Shown: positions 36,695 through 48,899, counted from the stretch's first letter. The stretch is 64,000 nucleotides of DNA from Stercorarius parasiticus (GCA_013396915.1 VWZL01000198.1:161512-225511), one strand, 5' to 3'. Notes: generated by a model not told the origin, from the letters alone. A program made the numbers and translations.

Positions 36695-36960
36695 ATATAT
36701 AGAAGGGAGACGAGTTGACAGCAGCTGTTCCAGCAAATACCTGAGACAATGCAGAAAACTAAATGCTTTGAAGTCTATCCCTGCCCTCCTGCTGAGCTGT
36801 CAAACTGGTTTGATCAAGCTCCAGTCACAGGTGCAAACAGAAAGATTTTCATTAACTTTATAAAGCGACACACTTCCTAAAGCTGTACTCAAAGTTTAGC
36901 TGAAACCCAACTTCTGCACCCGAGATCTTCAAATAAGTTTGGCCTGCGTAAGTGTTCAGG
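36695..36960 (+). promoter_or_regulatory. Candidate TATA promoter with possible first exon
   Basis: A strong TATA box ATATATA (36695-36701, context AGCATATATAGAAGGG) is followed after about 25-30 bp by GAGTTGACAGCAGC, a plausible start region. An ATG at 36749 opens a 43-codon frame to TAA at 36880 (starts MQKTKCFEVYPCPP). A good splice-donor match, TTCAG/GTAAGA, falls at 36959/36960, and another GTAAGTG starts at 36947. Together these resemble a first exon of roughly 230 bp, perhaps a 5' UTR exon or a noncoding transcript. The 43-residue frame is not recognised. No expression evidence is available; AT-rich DNA makes TATA matches by chance, so confidence is low. Confidence 0.25.
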
Positions 36961-38281
36961 TAAGACAGATACGCAATGAATCTTTTCTTGGACTGGAACT
37001 TCTTTTTTAGCTGTTATTCCTATTTTAAATTCAAACAATATTTTATTTGGAAAAGGCTGATTCAGATCACTGTGTTAACCAATTCATTACAGCTGTGAGA
37101 AAACTTACAGGCCTTAAATCTATTTAGACCTATTCATTAATCACATAAAGTTCAGTAAAAGGATTAGGTCAAAGATAATATGCAGTTCCACTGTCCTGCA
37201 GGTCTTGACTCAGGTAGAGGTCAAAAATACAACCAGGTCTGATATCATGACAAGGATGACCTACATGTGAATACATAATGCAACAGGGAATTATGTCAAT
37301 AAATGGAAGAATATTGTTCTACCTACTGTGGAAAGTGAGAACAGACATACTGACATATCCATTACAGATTCAATGAAAGAAAATTTGAAGCACTAGGAAA
37401 ACACTATTATTAAAACTTCGCAGCACATAAAAACATGGTTAATATGTGATGCAGCTCTATTCTAGAAAATAAAAATCTCTACTACTTAGGAGTTCTTAAA
37501 ATATACCTGTAGTTTTCAAATGGTTGCTTGCTTAGCAGTTTTTACTGTTCAGTAATATAACACTGAGCTTGTGAACATATCATTTAGTATATTTTTCTTC
37601 TCGCATTCAACCTTGAGAAAGCTACAAGGGCAGAATCTCTTTGGTGACAGTGGGATTCATCTAATCAAAACCAGACATGTAAAGTAGAAATGCTTATGTC
37701 TGAAATAATCATTCCAGACTCCCTTCATAGTTAATAGTGGAAAAAACCCCACGTATAGGGTATGATTTATATTTGTAGGGTATGATTTATTTTATTCTAA
37801 CATAGTCATGTAAAGTAAGACAGAAGAATTCAATGTTATTGCTCAAGACAGCTTCCAGTTACTGTGGAGTTTAATGACACTTAGAAAGAAATTAGCACGT
37901 TGAAGTCAGGAGGGCTACAGAGTGCTAAAATCTGTGTAAAAGTCTTAAAAAGAAGCTTAAGGTCCTGAGAGGCTCTGTCTGTGAGTGAAAGTTATAAAGC
38001 CATCACGTGCCAGTTTGGCACACCCTGAGACCTGGGGTCTCTGTCCCAGGTCAACAGACATGGCTGCTGTTTTCCTGGTTGAAGGTTTGTCCATGAAGGA
38101 GCCTGAGCAGGTATTGCAGAAAGGCACACATGCACACACAGAGGACACTAACACAGCTGGCCACACCTAGTGCCACAGTGCTGCCTTTAACACCACCCAC
38201 ACAAACACTACCAAGGCTCATGTAAAACTTAAGAAGATCAGGCAAAGTCCTGATCCTCCTCTCTGCCTGACCCGGAATGGG
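36961..38281. other. Unique DNA, nothing recognised except a small duplication
   Basis: Holds a short direct duplication, TAGGGTATGATTTAT at 37756-37770 and 37776-37790. From about 37960 the sequence becomes less AT-rich, leading into the repeat at 38282. Confidence 0.5.
37756..37790. repeat. Direct duplication of 15 bp, 20-bp period
   Basis: TAGGGTATGATTTAT occurs twice, separated by ATTTG. Confidence 0.95.
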
Positions 38282-38650
38282 TTTCACTAGTGAAAGCACA
38301 CACCTGCACCCTGTAGATTCGCAAGCACACCCATACTTGTGGATCCCTCAAATACCAGCATGGGCTTGCAGCCTGTCTAATAGCCCTGCTCAGATCTTGG
38401 GGCCTCATACCCAGTATACAGGTTTCCACCTACTTGCTGGCTAGTCCAGCATGATATTCACTGGCAGACAGATGCACTCACTCACACGCTTGACTCACAA
38501 GCATCCCAATACTTGCAGATCTCTTAAATATCATTATGGGTTCTCAGCCTACTTAATATCCATGCCTGGACCATGGGCACCCTTACCTATGCAGACCTTG
38601 AGTCTTAGCAGAAACAGACTTTCTGCCGACTTGTCTGCTAGTCCAACTTG
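38282..38650. repeat. Diverged tandem repeat, two units of about 176 bp
   Basis: Unit one (about 38282-38457) and unit two (about 38458-38650) align along their length. GATTCGCAAGCA (38316) aligns with GACTCACAAGCA (38492); ATACTTGTGGATC with ATACTTGCAGATC; CAGCCTGTCTAATAGCCCTG with CAGCCTACTTAATATCCATG; GCTGGCTAGTCCAGC with TCTGCTAGTCCAACTTG. The second unit carries a small insertion. The surrounding DNA (about 37960-39540) is less AT-rich than the window. It may be a decayed LTR or an unclassified repeat, but I do not recognise the family. Confidence 0.75.
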
Positions 38651-38782
38651 ACATTTGCTACTGAACAACACACATACATTGGGTTAAAATTACTAGGAGA
38701 AAATATACGCTCTGATCCCTCCAGTTGCTGGCACATAAGCTTTGCAGCACTCACAGATGTGATAAATTACACAGGAAGACAA

Positions 38783-38876
38783 AATCATAGAATCATAGAA
38801 TGTGTTGGGTTGGAAGGGACCTTTAAAGTCTAGTCCAATTCCCCTGCAGTAAACGGGGACATCTTCAACTAGATCA
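38783..38876 (-). mobile_element. CR1 3' end fragment
   Basis: AATCATAGAATCATAGAAT followed by TGTTGGGTTGGAAGGGACC and then CCCTGCAGTAAACGGGGACATCTTCAACTAGATCA is the reverse complement of a CR1 3' UTR end. About 95 bp. It sits within the less AT-rich block around the 176-bp repeat, so it may be nested in another old element. Confidence 0.9.
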
Positions 38877-41800
38877 CATATTTAAGTAAGGATTTAATGA
38901 GACAATAGGATAGATCACAGTGACCAGGTGCAAGGTTCAGTCATACAAGCACACAGACCGGTGCTTGTTTGCATGTGACCGTCTGCTTATATCCTTCCTC
39001 TTCCCTATTTTCCCACAGTTGTTCTTCCCTGATCTGCCCTGATGCCCCCTTTCCCCACCTCTGTCCCTGGCCTTAAATAGCCTAGTAATAGGTGTTTCAC
39101 AGTTCCACAAGCATCTGCTGGTAGCCTATGGTTAAGTGTCACAAAGTCCCACAGGGACCCATCCAGTATCCCATAATATTCATGCCAGTCTTTTTTCCCC
39201 TTTCTTATCAGTTACAAAGTTCAGGTCAACTCCCTTCAAGGCTCTGCCTGAGTTTTTTCTTAATGGCCCATCAATCAGCCTGTGAAGGGTTCTGGTCTTT
39301 GTTATTGTCTCTGTTATCACCTGCTCCTCAGGTTTGTGTAGCGGTGTGTTTAATTTATCACTTTCTTTGTTATTTGTTATTTCTTTTATACCGAATAGTC
39401 CTTAACCGGATAACTTAATGAACCAGATGCTCTCACATGCTCTCACATTCCACATTCCCTTACCCGTCCAGACTCATTTTCTCGTGCCAGCTGATGCTTA
39501 TTCTAGTTCTCTTATCTTTACTGGACTTTTAAGGGAGCATGCTCTGTCTCCCATTTCAGGCATAAGTCCACGGAGTTTTGGGGACTTGTTTTGTTGTTCT
39601 TTTTCAAATGGAAACCACAGATGGACAAGAAATAAACTCTGCCATAATCTGATTTTGGTTCATTCTTAGATGTCGTGACCACATGTAGTTTAGAATTGAC
39701 TGGAAGGTTCACACAATCAGTAGGCAACAGATGAGTCAGAAAAGCAGTCTATTGCTGACAGGGCGCCCAAAGGAGATCACTGTAAGAGAGGTGTCACCAA
39801 CAAGAAAACAAGTTGCAATTGTGAATGAAAGGAAATAAGTGTTTTTAAAAGAAAGATCTTTTGCTATTACTGTTGAAGTTACTGCACACATTTTTTGGAT
39901 TTTGCACTCATTATTTTTCAGTAATCCTAGAAAAATAATCTCTCGGAAATTCTTTGTTTTTGCTTGGACTCTTAATTGTTTAATTTGAGCACTGTATTTA
40001 GATCATCCTATGTAGTTATGTTTGAGTTCATAACAAAGCAATGAGTTTGCTAGAAGGTAACTGGAAGGAATTTATATGCTGTAATTTTGAAAGTGCAGTT
40101 CTTACACTACCTCATTTACAGTAGCCTGTCTGGACATTAGTGCCTAGTTCTCGCTTTTTTTTCTAGTTGCTCTTCATTCAGCTTACTAGTAATGCTGCAT
40201 TTTTCAGGCAGAATTTGATTCATTACTAAAGGCCTACTTAATGAGAACTTTGCTTTTGGACTACGGCAATATAAACATCAGATTGAATTACAGTTATACT
40301 ATCATAGAAAAATGTAGGTTGGAAGGAAGCTGTCGATGCCACAGAAGGGGCGGGAGAAGTGAAGGGAAACAGTTTATGAGCAAAAGCCAAGGGAAATTTC
40401 TGGAGAGTTTGTCTTGTTATTCTGACTATCGCTGGGAAACTAAATTTCTCCCATTCTTACAGTAATATTTATCCAACCACTTCTTTGATGACAATAGCAG
40501 AAGCAACCAATCTAGGTTTCCAGGAATCTGTCATATGGGTTTTTTTGCAGGAAACAACAGGCTCTGCTGTTGCCTCAAGCAACTCCTACTTAATATTAAC
40601 ACATAACATTAGTTCTTGTCCTTTACTTCCACCTACTTTTCCACAACATTGATCTCCACAATACATTCCTGCACTCACACACTGTATGCTCAAATCAGAA
40701 TTACAGTACTTGCAGAATGAAGTTTCTCTCCCTGTTGTACTAGTATATCATTTATCTCAGTAATTGTATTTGCAATCTAAAAATTCACAGTACACGTTCC
40801 AATTCATCTTAAAAATATTTTGGAAATTTGGGATTGGAGGAGAAAGCCTTGATTGTTGAGTAACTAGAACCAAATTCTTTAATAATTAGCTAGTTTACTA
40901 AGATTAAGGTTAATGTCAGTTAAGACTAACGATGCCAAGATAATTATTGGAAGGTTTTTCAGGACCCATGCTAATATAGGTCAGAAACCAGTCAAATTAC
41001 AGGCCGAAACTTCTTCATAGTTTATTTGTGCTCACTCCTTCTGGATGAATATTATCTTTAAATAAGTCTTTATCCCTCACTTCCTTCTTTATCCCCCTTA
41101 CATTACTATATGGAGAAAATTAATATTCCCTCTTTTTTTTGTTTTGTTTTGTTTTGTTAGGTCAGTATAGGCCTTTTTAATATGTTACTCATTCAATTTC
41201 TTAAAATATCCCTTCCCTCCATTATTCTCAAAGCCTTTCTCTGTACCTGTTACGCTCTTAGCCTCTTGCATCTATATAATGTTTACTTTTCATATGCAAA
41301 TTTCAAATTAGTTCCTTACACAATGACATTAATTCTTCCTTATCTGTATTAGGAATACATTACTATAGAAACACATTTTCTTTTTTTAAAAATAATGTAT
41401 TTCTTTATTTATTTAAATAGCTGTATCTTATTTATGGTTCACATACATTCATAAACATATGCATTGATACGCATAACCCATCTTTCTGTTCTTGTCACAA
41501 CTGATGAGTCTCCATTTTATGTCTTGTCTTTCTCTACATTCATTTTGATCCAAGGAACCTATAATGTATAATAACTAGTAGCTCTACAGGTCATTATCTT
41601 GCCTGATTCTGCTGCTATACAATTGCAAATCCAGTAAGATGTGAAGAATAAGGATGGAAGACAAGGCTTTATACATCTTTCCTTGGTTAAAAGACCAAAG
41701 ACTGATGTGAATTCTCTGAATTTGTTCACTTATTGGAGTCAGGATTTCTCAGCTACCTGACACTTTGCCTGCCAATACCTTGGGGAAAGAAAGGAAAGAA

Positions 41801-44301
41801 AACAATACATTTTAAAAGACAAATTGGCTTTTTTTCTGTAACAAATGAGTGACACATTACACTGAAGGCTCAAAGGGCTGCTTTGTATACCAAGCAAGTT
41901 CTGTTCACATAATACTGTACATTCAGCCTTTGAATCAGGGCACCTTTAAACACAATTCAATCCAGCTTGGCTGTTTCAAATTGAAAATTCCTTTTTGTAC
42001 AAAAACTCCTGGGGAAAATATCACTGTCCAATAAACTTAGTGTCATCCCCCTTCACAAAACATAAGTTGGCAATTTTGCATATAAAATATTTTACATAGC
42101 TTCAGTTGCAAGCCAATTTTTATCACTTGAGTTTAACAGCTTCTGTTACAGAACTTGAACAAATTCAGTAAGAATGATCTTCTTATGCTTGGTCAGGATC
42201 CAAGTGTTTATTTTTTATTTTTCAGATATGCGGTATGTACCTGCAGATAGAGAAGACATTCAATGCCTGTTTTATAGATTTCAATGCAATGGATTTGTAT
42301 CTGTGTGAGATTCAAATATGGTCATTTTAGAACAAAAAGGAATAAGTGAAAAGAAAGGCATCTTGGACCACAAGATCTGGACAGGTGTGAAGTTATGAAA
42401 GAGTTAATAAAGGGATATGAAATAAAATTTAAAAGGTTGCTATTTAATGTAGGAAAAATAGATTTGAGTGACTGTAAGTCACTCAAAGGGTGAACTTCAA
42501 GGGGGAACTTAAGGGAAAACTTCAATTATTTAATTGAAAATTAGGATGTTTTAAAGTCTAATTCAATGCATATTTCACACATTTGGAAGTGAAAGCATGG
42601 TGAAGTAAAAATATGAAGTGTGAAATCAGACATTTTGTTGCCAAAGGGTACAAAAATAATATGGGTAATGCTAGTAAAACATACTCTGTATTTGTATATG
42701 ATAATGATATTCTGAATGTTTTGATGCAGTATTATTCCAAAAAAGCATGGTTCATCAGGATTAAGTAACATACAAGGAGGTTGGCATACAAACAGATAAA
42801 CTGAGATTGTTATATTAGCAGCACCATACTCTATATATTAATGAGATATTAATGAGATACTCCTTCCTTATCCTTTTGTAAATCTAAGCAGGTGGTAGTC
42901 AACCAAGAAAAGCTCTGAATAATGAAGGTTGTTCACCAGTTTACAGAGTATTTACTACTAAGCAGGGAGAGAACCACTTAGCAAACCAGAAAGGTTATAT
43001 ACGTAACACTGGCAACAAAAGTAAGACAGCACACAACACATAAGCTTTAAAACTAAGTTGGATTAATGAAAAGCTTAACAAAGAAATCTAAATGTACATT
43101 TAGATCTTAAAAAAATCTTATTTTTACAGAAATAGCGTCTTTTGATTTAATCTCATTCACTCTAAAGTTTAAAATAAATATTCAGAAAAATCTTTATTAT
43201 TCTCCATCTTTAAAATGAATTGGATAAACAGTAATTTGGAAATAGACAAATCATCTTGTACTGAACAAATATAGAAAAAAATTAAAGGCAGCGCTTGTTG
43301 GTGGGAGGCCCATGGATGTTAATTTGAATAAAGGTTGAATGGGGTCTGATAAAGCAGTTCCAACAAGATTTCCATGGTTTTGGATATCTTTTCAAATAAG
43401 AAAATACTTTTTCTGGAGAATTTTCACTACTAAATCAAATACAATTTATAGTCCATATAATAAAATATAGTGAGTAACTAATTTTGTAATCAGAAATGTC
43501 TAATATATGGTCAGAAACTAATTAGGAATACAGTATTTCTTCCAGTAGAAGCTCTCTACTGTAGTGATTCAGCTTCCTTTTTAATCAGTGTGCTAAATTA
43601 AGAAGACCTTAAAATATTTCATACTGAGGTGCCACTACATAGTTTATGTTAATGTAAAAATAAAAATGATTTGTAAAGGAAAGGGTTTCAAGAGTTTAAT
43701 AACCTATATTTAAAAGGATAGTAATTTTTATTACTTGCATCAATTTCAGAGTTAAGGCACCTACTGCAATTATTTATATGGTGCATATCAGTGATACTTC
43801 AAATACTGCCACGCAGGTCTCTAAGATGTTAAGAAATATTTTTTAATGCATTCAGTATCAGGAGTTTTATAATCCTACTACTTTAAGCTAAAAGGATAAA
43901 AAAATATCCCCTACTGATATTTCCTACAAATAGGAAATGGCCATGTGGTGAATGATTTCCTTAGGAAGCTGTGCTGACAAAAAAAAAACCTTTATGTGTC
44001 AATCTTTTTAACTGTTTTGATGCAAACTAGTAATGTCTTAGCTATCCTTGAAAACTCTGAAAACAGCTTAGGTAACTATCCTTTATATTATTTACATTGC
44101 TGCATTGATCTATTTTTAATTACTGAAATTACATTTATGTGATGGAAAGCAAAGTGTTTATTTTGCATTTTCCTTTGCTAACTCCTCCATATCTAAAATA
44201 AAAAAAAATAATAAAAAATTTTAAAAAAAGTGTCTATCATTATAACAAAATTTAATAAAGTCACAAAGAAGAATATGGCTATTGTGTTTTGTAATAATTA
44301 T
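38877..44301. other. Unique DNA, no gene recognised
   Basis: About 5.4 kb. The first part (to about 39540) is pyrimidine-rich and less AT-rich, with overlapping open frames at 39128-39418 and 39418-39669 that have no recognisable domain. A possible tiny CR1 tail scrap lies at 40303-40340 (CATAGAAAAATGTAGGTTGGAAGG). A (TTTTG)n tract lies at 41133-41158. The remainder is AT-rich without recognised content. Confidence 0.5.
41133..41158. repeat. (TTTTG)n low-complexity tract
   Basis: A T-run followed by four TTTTG-like units. Confidence 0.9.
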
Positions 44302-44711
44302 CAGGGCTCTGAAGACACCAACAGGCCTGCCTGTCCCTGCCCAGTCTCCATGGGACTCTCCCCACCTTGTCCATGGCCCAGGACCCCATTTCAGCCCCTG
44401 GGGCCACCAAACCCTGCCTGGTGACACAGGAGTGACATGGCAGCATGGTTTGTCTCCAGTTTCCCACAGCCCTGCCCTGCCCAGCCGTGGGCCCCACCAA
44501 GCTGGGTCAACCCAAAAGGCCACATCCCAGCCTGGCCTCAGCCTCTCCCCATCCCCATGGAGGTGCCCAGTGCCTGGGGCTGGGGCTGCCTCGGTGTCTT
44601 CCAGCTGCCCTGCTCCTGTCTGGGGTAGTAGGATGGGCCCTGGTAGCCAGGCCTTGCCCTGACAGACCATGGGATTCCCTCTTGGGTCCCTGGCCTTCAC
44701 TGTGCCCTTAG
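44302..44711. repeat. GC-rich, CpG-depleted insertion of unknown family
   Basis: About 410 bp of strongly GC-rich sequence begins abruptly at CAGGGCTCTGAAG (44302) and ends at CTTCACTGTGCCCTTAG (44695-44711), inside AT-rich DNA. Only two CpG dinucleotides are visible against many TG/CA pairs, which argues for an old methylated insertion and against a CpG-island promoter. The ends are weakly inverted (CAGGGCTCTGAAG versus CTAAGGGCACAGTGAAG read on the other strand). No clear target duplication was found. Open frames run on both strands (for example 44221-44721 minus and 44282-44662 plus) because stop codons are rare in GC-rich DNA. They are proline/glycine-rich without domains and are not called genes. 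Confidence 0.7.
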
Positions 44712-47670
44712 ATAAATACAAGCCTTAGCATATTCAATAATACAAACAAGAGATCTAGGAGTGTGTCAAGGTAACAAAAATCACCAGTCTATCATACACT
44801 TACTTACATCCATACATCTGTATTTTAGGAGTTCCTCCCTGGACGGACAGTTTTAAACTGTCCATGTTCTTTTTGACATCTAAGGATAGAGTATGCACTT
44901 GAGTTAGGAAGTAGGACTGGACATAGAACCCTTCTGGTGCATCAGATATGTTGATAAAATCTTTCATAGAATTTGGAATCCAGATATCAATCACTAAAGT
45001 ATCTGCATGATTGTAGATCTATGTATATACTATGTCCTTATGACTTCATGGAACTGCTCATGTTTAGCTTGAAAGCTGTGAAGGCATCTCCTGAGTTTAT
45101 TCTGAAGGTTTCTTCAGTAAACGGGCTGACTAGTTAAAAAATTGCAGAAAAGCACTAAATGCTGACTTTGCTGCCTCCATCTCATATAAACTGCCTATGC
45201 TGCATTTTCTGAAAACGTCCTTAAAAAGTTTTAGGAAGGGAATGAAATGTGCTTTTTCCCCTACCAAAAGGCAATATATAGTGCATGGTTACCTCATATG
45301 AGAACCTTTTTTGACTTATAACTCCTGATCAATTTTAACACACTGCCAATTGAGTCTTCAGTCATCATGGGATAATTTCACAAGCAGAACACAGATATTA
45401 TAATCCCCAAGTAAGCATCAGTAGCTCTTCAGTGTCTCTATTTAAATTTAGCAACAGGAAGTAGGTACTAAGTTGAAGTGTATACAAAGACCGCTGGCTC
45501 AGTGTTTCTACCTTGGAAAAGGCTGTTTCTTGCCTAATGGGAGTTAGCATGATTTGAAGAACAAGTCTTCCCTCAGAAATATTAATTTCTTCCCTAGGTC
45601 TCAATTTTTTTTTAATTAAGTGCCTGCTTTCTAATTAGAATTCTCACACCAAAAAAATAAATTAAAAACAAACAAACAAACAAACAAACAAAAATACCAA
45701 CCAAAAACGCCACCCCAAAACCAAACACAGAACAAAACAAAGGGAAATATCTAGCCATTTGCGCTTTAGGATACCTCTTTGGGGAGCAGAATATGACAGT
45801 TCAAAACCTCCTAAGAACAAATTTGAATATAGAGGCATACAATAGGCTATAATATTTTTAAAGTGTCCATGCTTCTTTGTGTAGATAAAAAAGGGATATA
45901 TTTGAAATTACTGAAAATAATAAAAAATCTTATTCCCTGTGTCTTACAGTTGTCTCGTCTTGGCATGTTCTTCTCTTAAAGGGTTTTTGCCTTTCAGAAT
46001 GGCTTTCAAAGTAAATATATGATAGATATCTTTGTCAAAAAAAGCAGCTTGATTACATGTTGCAGTTACTATAGGTCAGCATCTATGGTCCCTGGATGCC
46101 TGGGACCATAAGGGCTCTCTCAGCAGTCCCAGGGAACAGATTGGCTATATAAACAGCAGCAAACCAGCATACGCAGAAAAAGAGAAACCCTGCTGCTTCA
46201 TTATTTTTCGTGCAGCTGTATGGGCTGTCTTGTGCCTCGCTTATAGTTTTATAGGGAGTAATCATATTGAGAACACCTGGGGTGACATGTAATTACAGCA
46301 TGATTGTGTGGAAAAATGTGGGTCTATTCAAACTTCTCAGGGGCTATAGACAGCTGGTTCCTTTTAATTCTTACAACAGCATGTGTTCTGTAACAGCTGG
46401 AGATGTGTTTTCCTATTCAGCCTCATTTGATGGATTGATCATGAGGCAGGTGATCAGCAATTTCTAAACTGTAATCCAAACTCTGCCACTAACTTGCTGT
46501 TAGCCTTGGGCAAACCACTTAGGGTCAGATCCAGCTGAAGTATTTAAACACCTAAAGAATGATGTAGGTAGAATATAGGTATTTGTGTCCAGAACTGCAG
46601 TTTTGAAATCCAAGTTAATCCTGTCTAGCTGCAGAAACATCCCAGTACAGATACTATAGGGGATCGCTATTTTGTTTTAATTCTATCTTAAAGTTCTAGA
46701 GATAATTATTCATAGTTTGTCTGCAATCTTTGATTCTTTCCTCATATTTAAAGATGATCAGCAAACAAAAAAAAATAAAAATTGCTGGACTTGCTGAGAT
46801 GTCAATCCCATTGAACTCTTCAATTCTAAAACTCCAACAGAAAAAAATATTAATTGCTTGAACAATGATACTATTGGTTTCTTTTGAAATATGACTACTA
46901 GAGAAACCTATTTTAAACCATTTTTATCCATAATCAGTTCTCTTTTCTGCCTGGGGGCATGGAGTTGCATATATTCCTTTCCTTTTGCTTCCGTCCCCCC
47001 TCATAAAAACCAAAAGCATGCCCTATCCATAAGATTATAGGCTTACTGAAAATAATTAAAGGTTTTCCAATCCACAGAGCAAGAAAAATTCAATATGATC
47101 AGAATGTAATAGTTTTTCTTTTTAATGAGAACCCCAGACTCTCTTCTTTGACATCAAAAATTGCATATTTATCTTATTCAATGACTGCTTAGCATCAAAA
47201 GCCTGAATATAGTCATCAAAACCTAATACCTCTTCTTCCCGGTGCATGCTTGAATCACTTTAGCTACTAAATCACATTATCTCAGGTCTAGTAAGTATTG
47301 ATTTTTTTCTAATTTTTATACTGTGAACAGATTTTACAGAAAGGGGAAATATCGTCTTCCTGTTCTTCCTACATCATGGGAAATAAGAGCTTGAACCTCT
47401 GTTGGATAAAGAAGGCAACGAACTAGACGTTTTTCACCACGTATTGTAAAGGAAGTCTAGGAGCTGAGCAACACAACACGTAGCTGCAGATTTATAACCC
47501 TAGCAATACAATTCAGAGACCTGTTTCACAGGAATGAGGTTGTATGTTGCATTGTTTATCTTCTAGAGAGCAAAGTCATTTAGAGAGAAGTCTAAAAATA
47601 CCATATAAGAATGCAAAGTGCCATTTAGTTTACATTTATATGCACAGAGCAAACAAAAATAGTTCATAAA
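44712..47670. other. AT-rich unique DNA, nothing firmly recognised
   Basis: About 3 kb. It contains an (AAAC)6 tract, a 9-bp-arm hairpin at 46084-46110 (TATGGTCCC/GGGACCATA) and, 35 bp later, a TATATAAA sequence at 46146-46153 preceded by GATTGG. No coding sequence recognised. Confidence 0.5.
45666..45693. repeat. (AAAC)6 microsatellite
   Basis: Six AAAC units followed by a C/A-rich low-complexity stretch to about 45740. Confidence 0.92.
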
Positions 47671-48890
47671 ACAGAATCATAGAAACTTAGAATTATAGAA
47701 TGGTTCAGGTTGGAAGGGACCTTAAAGATCATCTTGTTCCAACCCCCCTGCCATGGGAAGGGACACCTCCCATAGACCACCCATAGACCGCCAAGCCCCA
47801 TCCAGCCTGATCTTGAACACTTCCAGGGATGGGACATCCACAACTTCTCTGGGCAACCTGTTCCAGTGTCTTGCCACCCTCACATTTCTTCCTAATGTCT
47901 AATATAAATCTACCCTCTCTCAGTTTAAAACTGTTACCCCTTGTCCTATCCCTACACTCCCTGACAAAAAGTCCCTTCCCATCTCTCCTGTAGGCCCCTT
48001 TAGGTACTGAAAGGCCACTATAAGATCTCCCCAGTGCCTTCTGTCAAGGCTGAACAACCCCAGCTGTCTCAGCCTGTCTTCATAGGAGAGGTGCTCCAGC
48101 CCTCTGATCATCTTTGTGGCCCTCCTCTGGACTCACTACAACAGGTCCTTGTCCTTCTTACACTGGGGGCTCCAGAACTGAATGCAGTACTCCAGGTGGG
48201 GTCTCACGAGAGCAGAGTAGAGGCGCAGAATCACCTCCCTCGACCTGCTGGCCGTGGTTCTTTTGATGCAGCCCAGGATGTGGTTGGCTTTCTGGGCTGT
48301 GAGCATGCATTGCCAGCTCACGTTGAGCTTCTCATCCACCAATGCCCCCAAGTACCTCTCCTCAGGGCTGCTCCCAATCCACTCTCCACCGAGCCTGTAT
48401 TTGTGCTTGGGATTGCCCTGACCCACGTGCAGGACCTTGCACTTGGCTTTGGTGAACTTCATGAGGTTTGCATGGGCCCACCTGTCTAGCCTGTCAAGGT
48501 CCCTCTGGATGTCATCCCTTCCCTCCAGCGTGTTGACCATGCCACACAACCTTGTGTCATTGGCAAACTTGCTGAGGATGCATTCAATCCCACTGTCCAT
48601 GTTGCCAGCAAAGATGACCCCTGGGGAATGTCACTCATCACTTGTTTCCACTTACACATTGAGCTGTTGACCACAACACTTTGAGTGTGGCCATCCAGAC
48701 AATTCCTTATCCACCGAGTGGTCGATCCATTAAATCCATGTCTCTGTAATTTAGAGACAAGGATGTCATGCCAGACAGTGTCAAAGGTTTTGCACAAGTC
48801 CAGGTAGACATCATCAGTTGCTCCTCCCTTACCCACCAACACTGTAAGGCTGTCATAGAAGGCCACCAAATTTGTCAGGAACAATTTCAT
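47671..48890 (-). mobile_element. CR1 LINE, 5'-truncated, RT part to 3' end
   Basis: The tail ACAGAATCATAGAAA...ATAGAATGGTTCAGGTTGGAAGGGACC at 47671-47722 is the reverse complement of a CR1 3' end. On the minus strand the copy starts at about 48890 inside the RT domain ([11 protein letters not shown]), passes motif A, the IPQG loop and the catalytic region, then the C-terminal segment ([17 protein letters not shown] at 48111-48061) and the 3' UTR. Frames change several times, so it is inactive. About 1.2 kb. Confidence 0.95.
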
Positions 48891-48899
48891 CACTTTCAC
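48136..48899 (-). pseudogene. CR1 reverse transcriptase remnant, inactive
   Basis: Two overlapping open pieces (48486-48899 and 48136-48600) carry the RT. Motif A reads [13 protein letters not shown] (first aspartate kept), the loop is DIPQG (normally GVPQG), and the catalytic box is FAND at 48556-48567 (normally FADD; first catalytic aspartate changed to asparagine). It continues with [46 protein letters not shown] frameshift lies in the 48486-48600 overlap. Confidence 0.9.

Noticed and set aside
39745..39775. GGGCGCCCAAAGGAG resembles part of a retroviral primer-binding site for lysine tRNA
   Set aside because: Only about ten bases match, the match fails further along, and no LTR end or gag-like sequence is next to it.
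40303..40340. CATAGAAAAATGTAGGTTGGAAGG resembles a CR1 3' tail
   Set aside because: Too short and without the following CR1 UTR sequence. It may be a tiny scrap, but this cannot be supported.
44221..44721. 166-codon minus-strand and 126-codon plus-strand open frames over the GC-rich island
   Set aside because: Long frames on both strands at once, low-complexity P/G/W-rich composition and few stop-prone codons indicate a base-composition effect and no gene.
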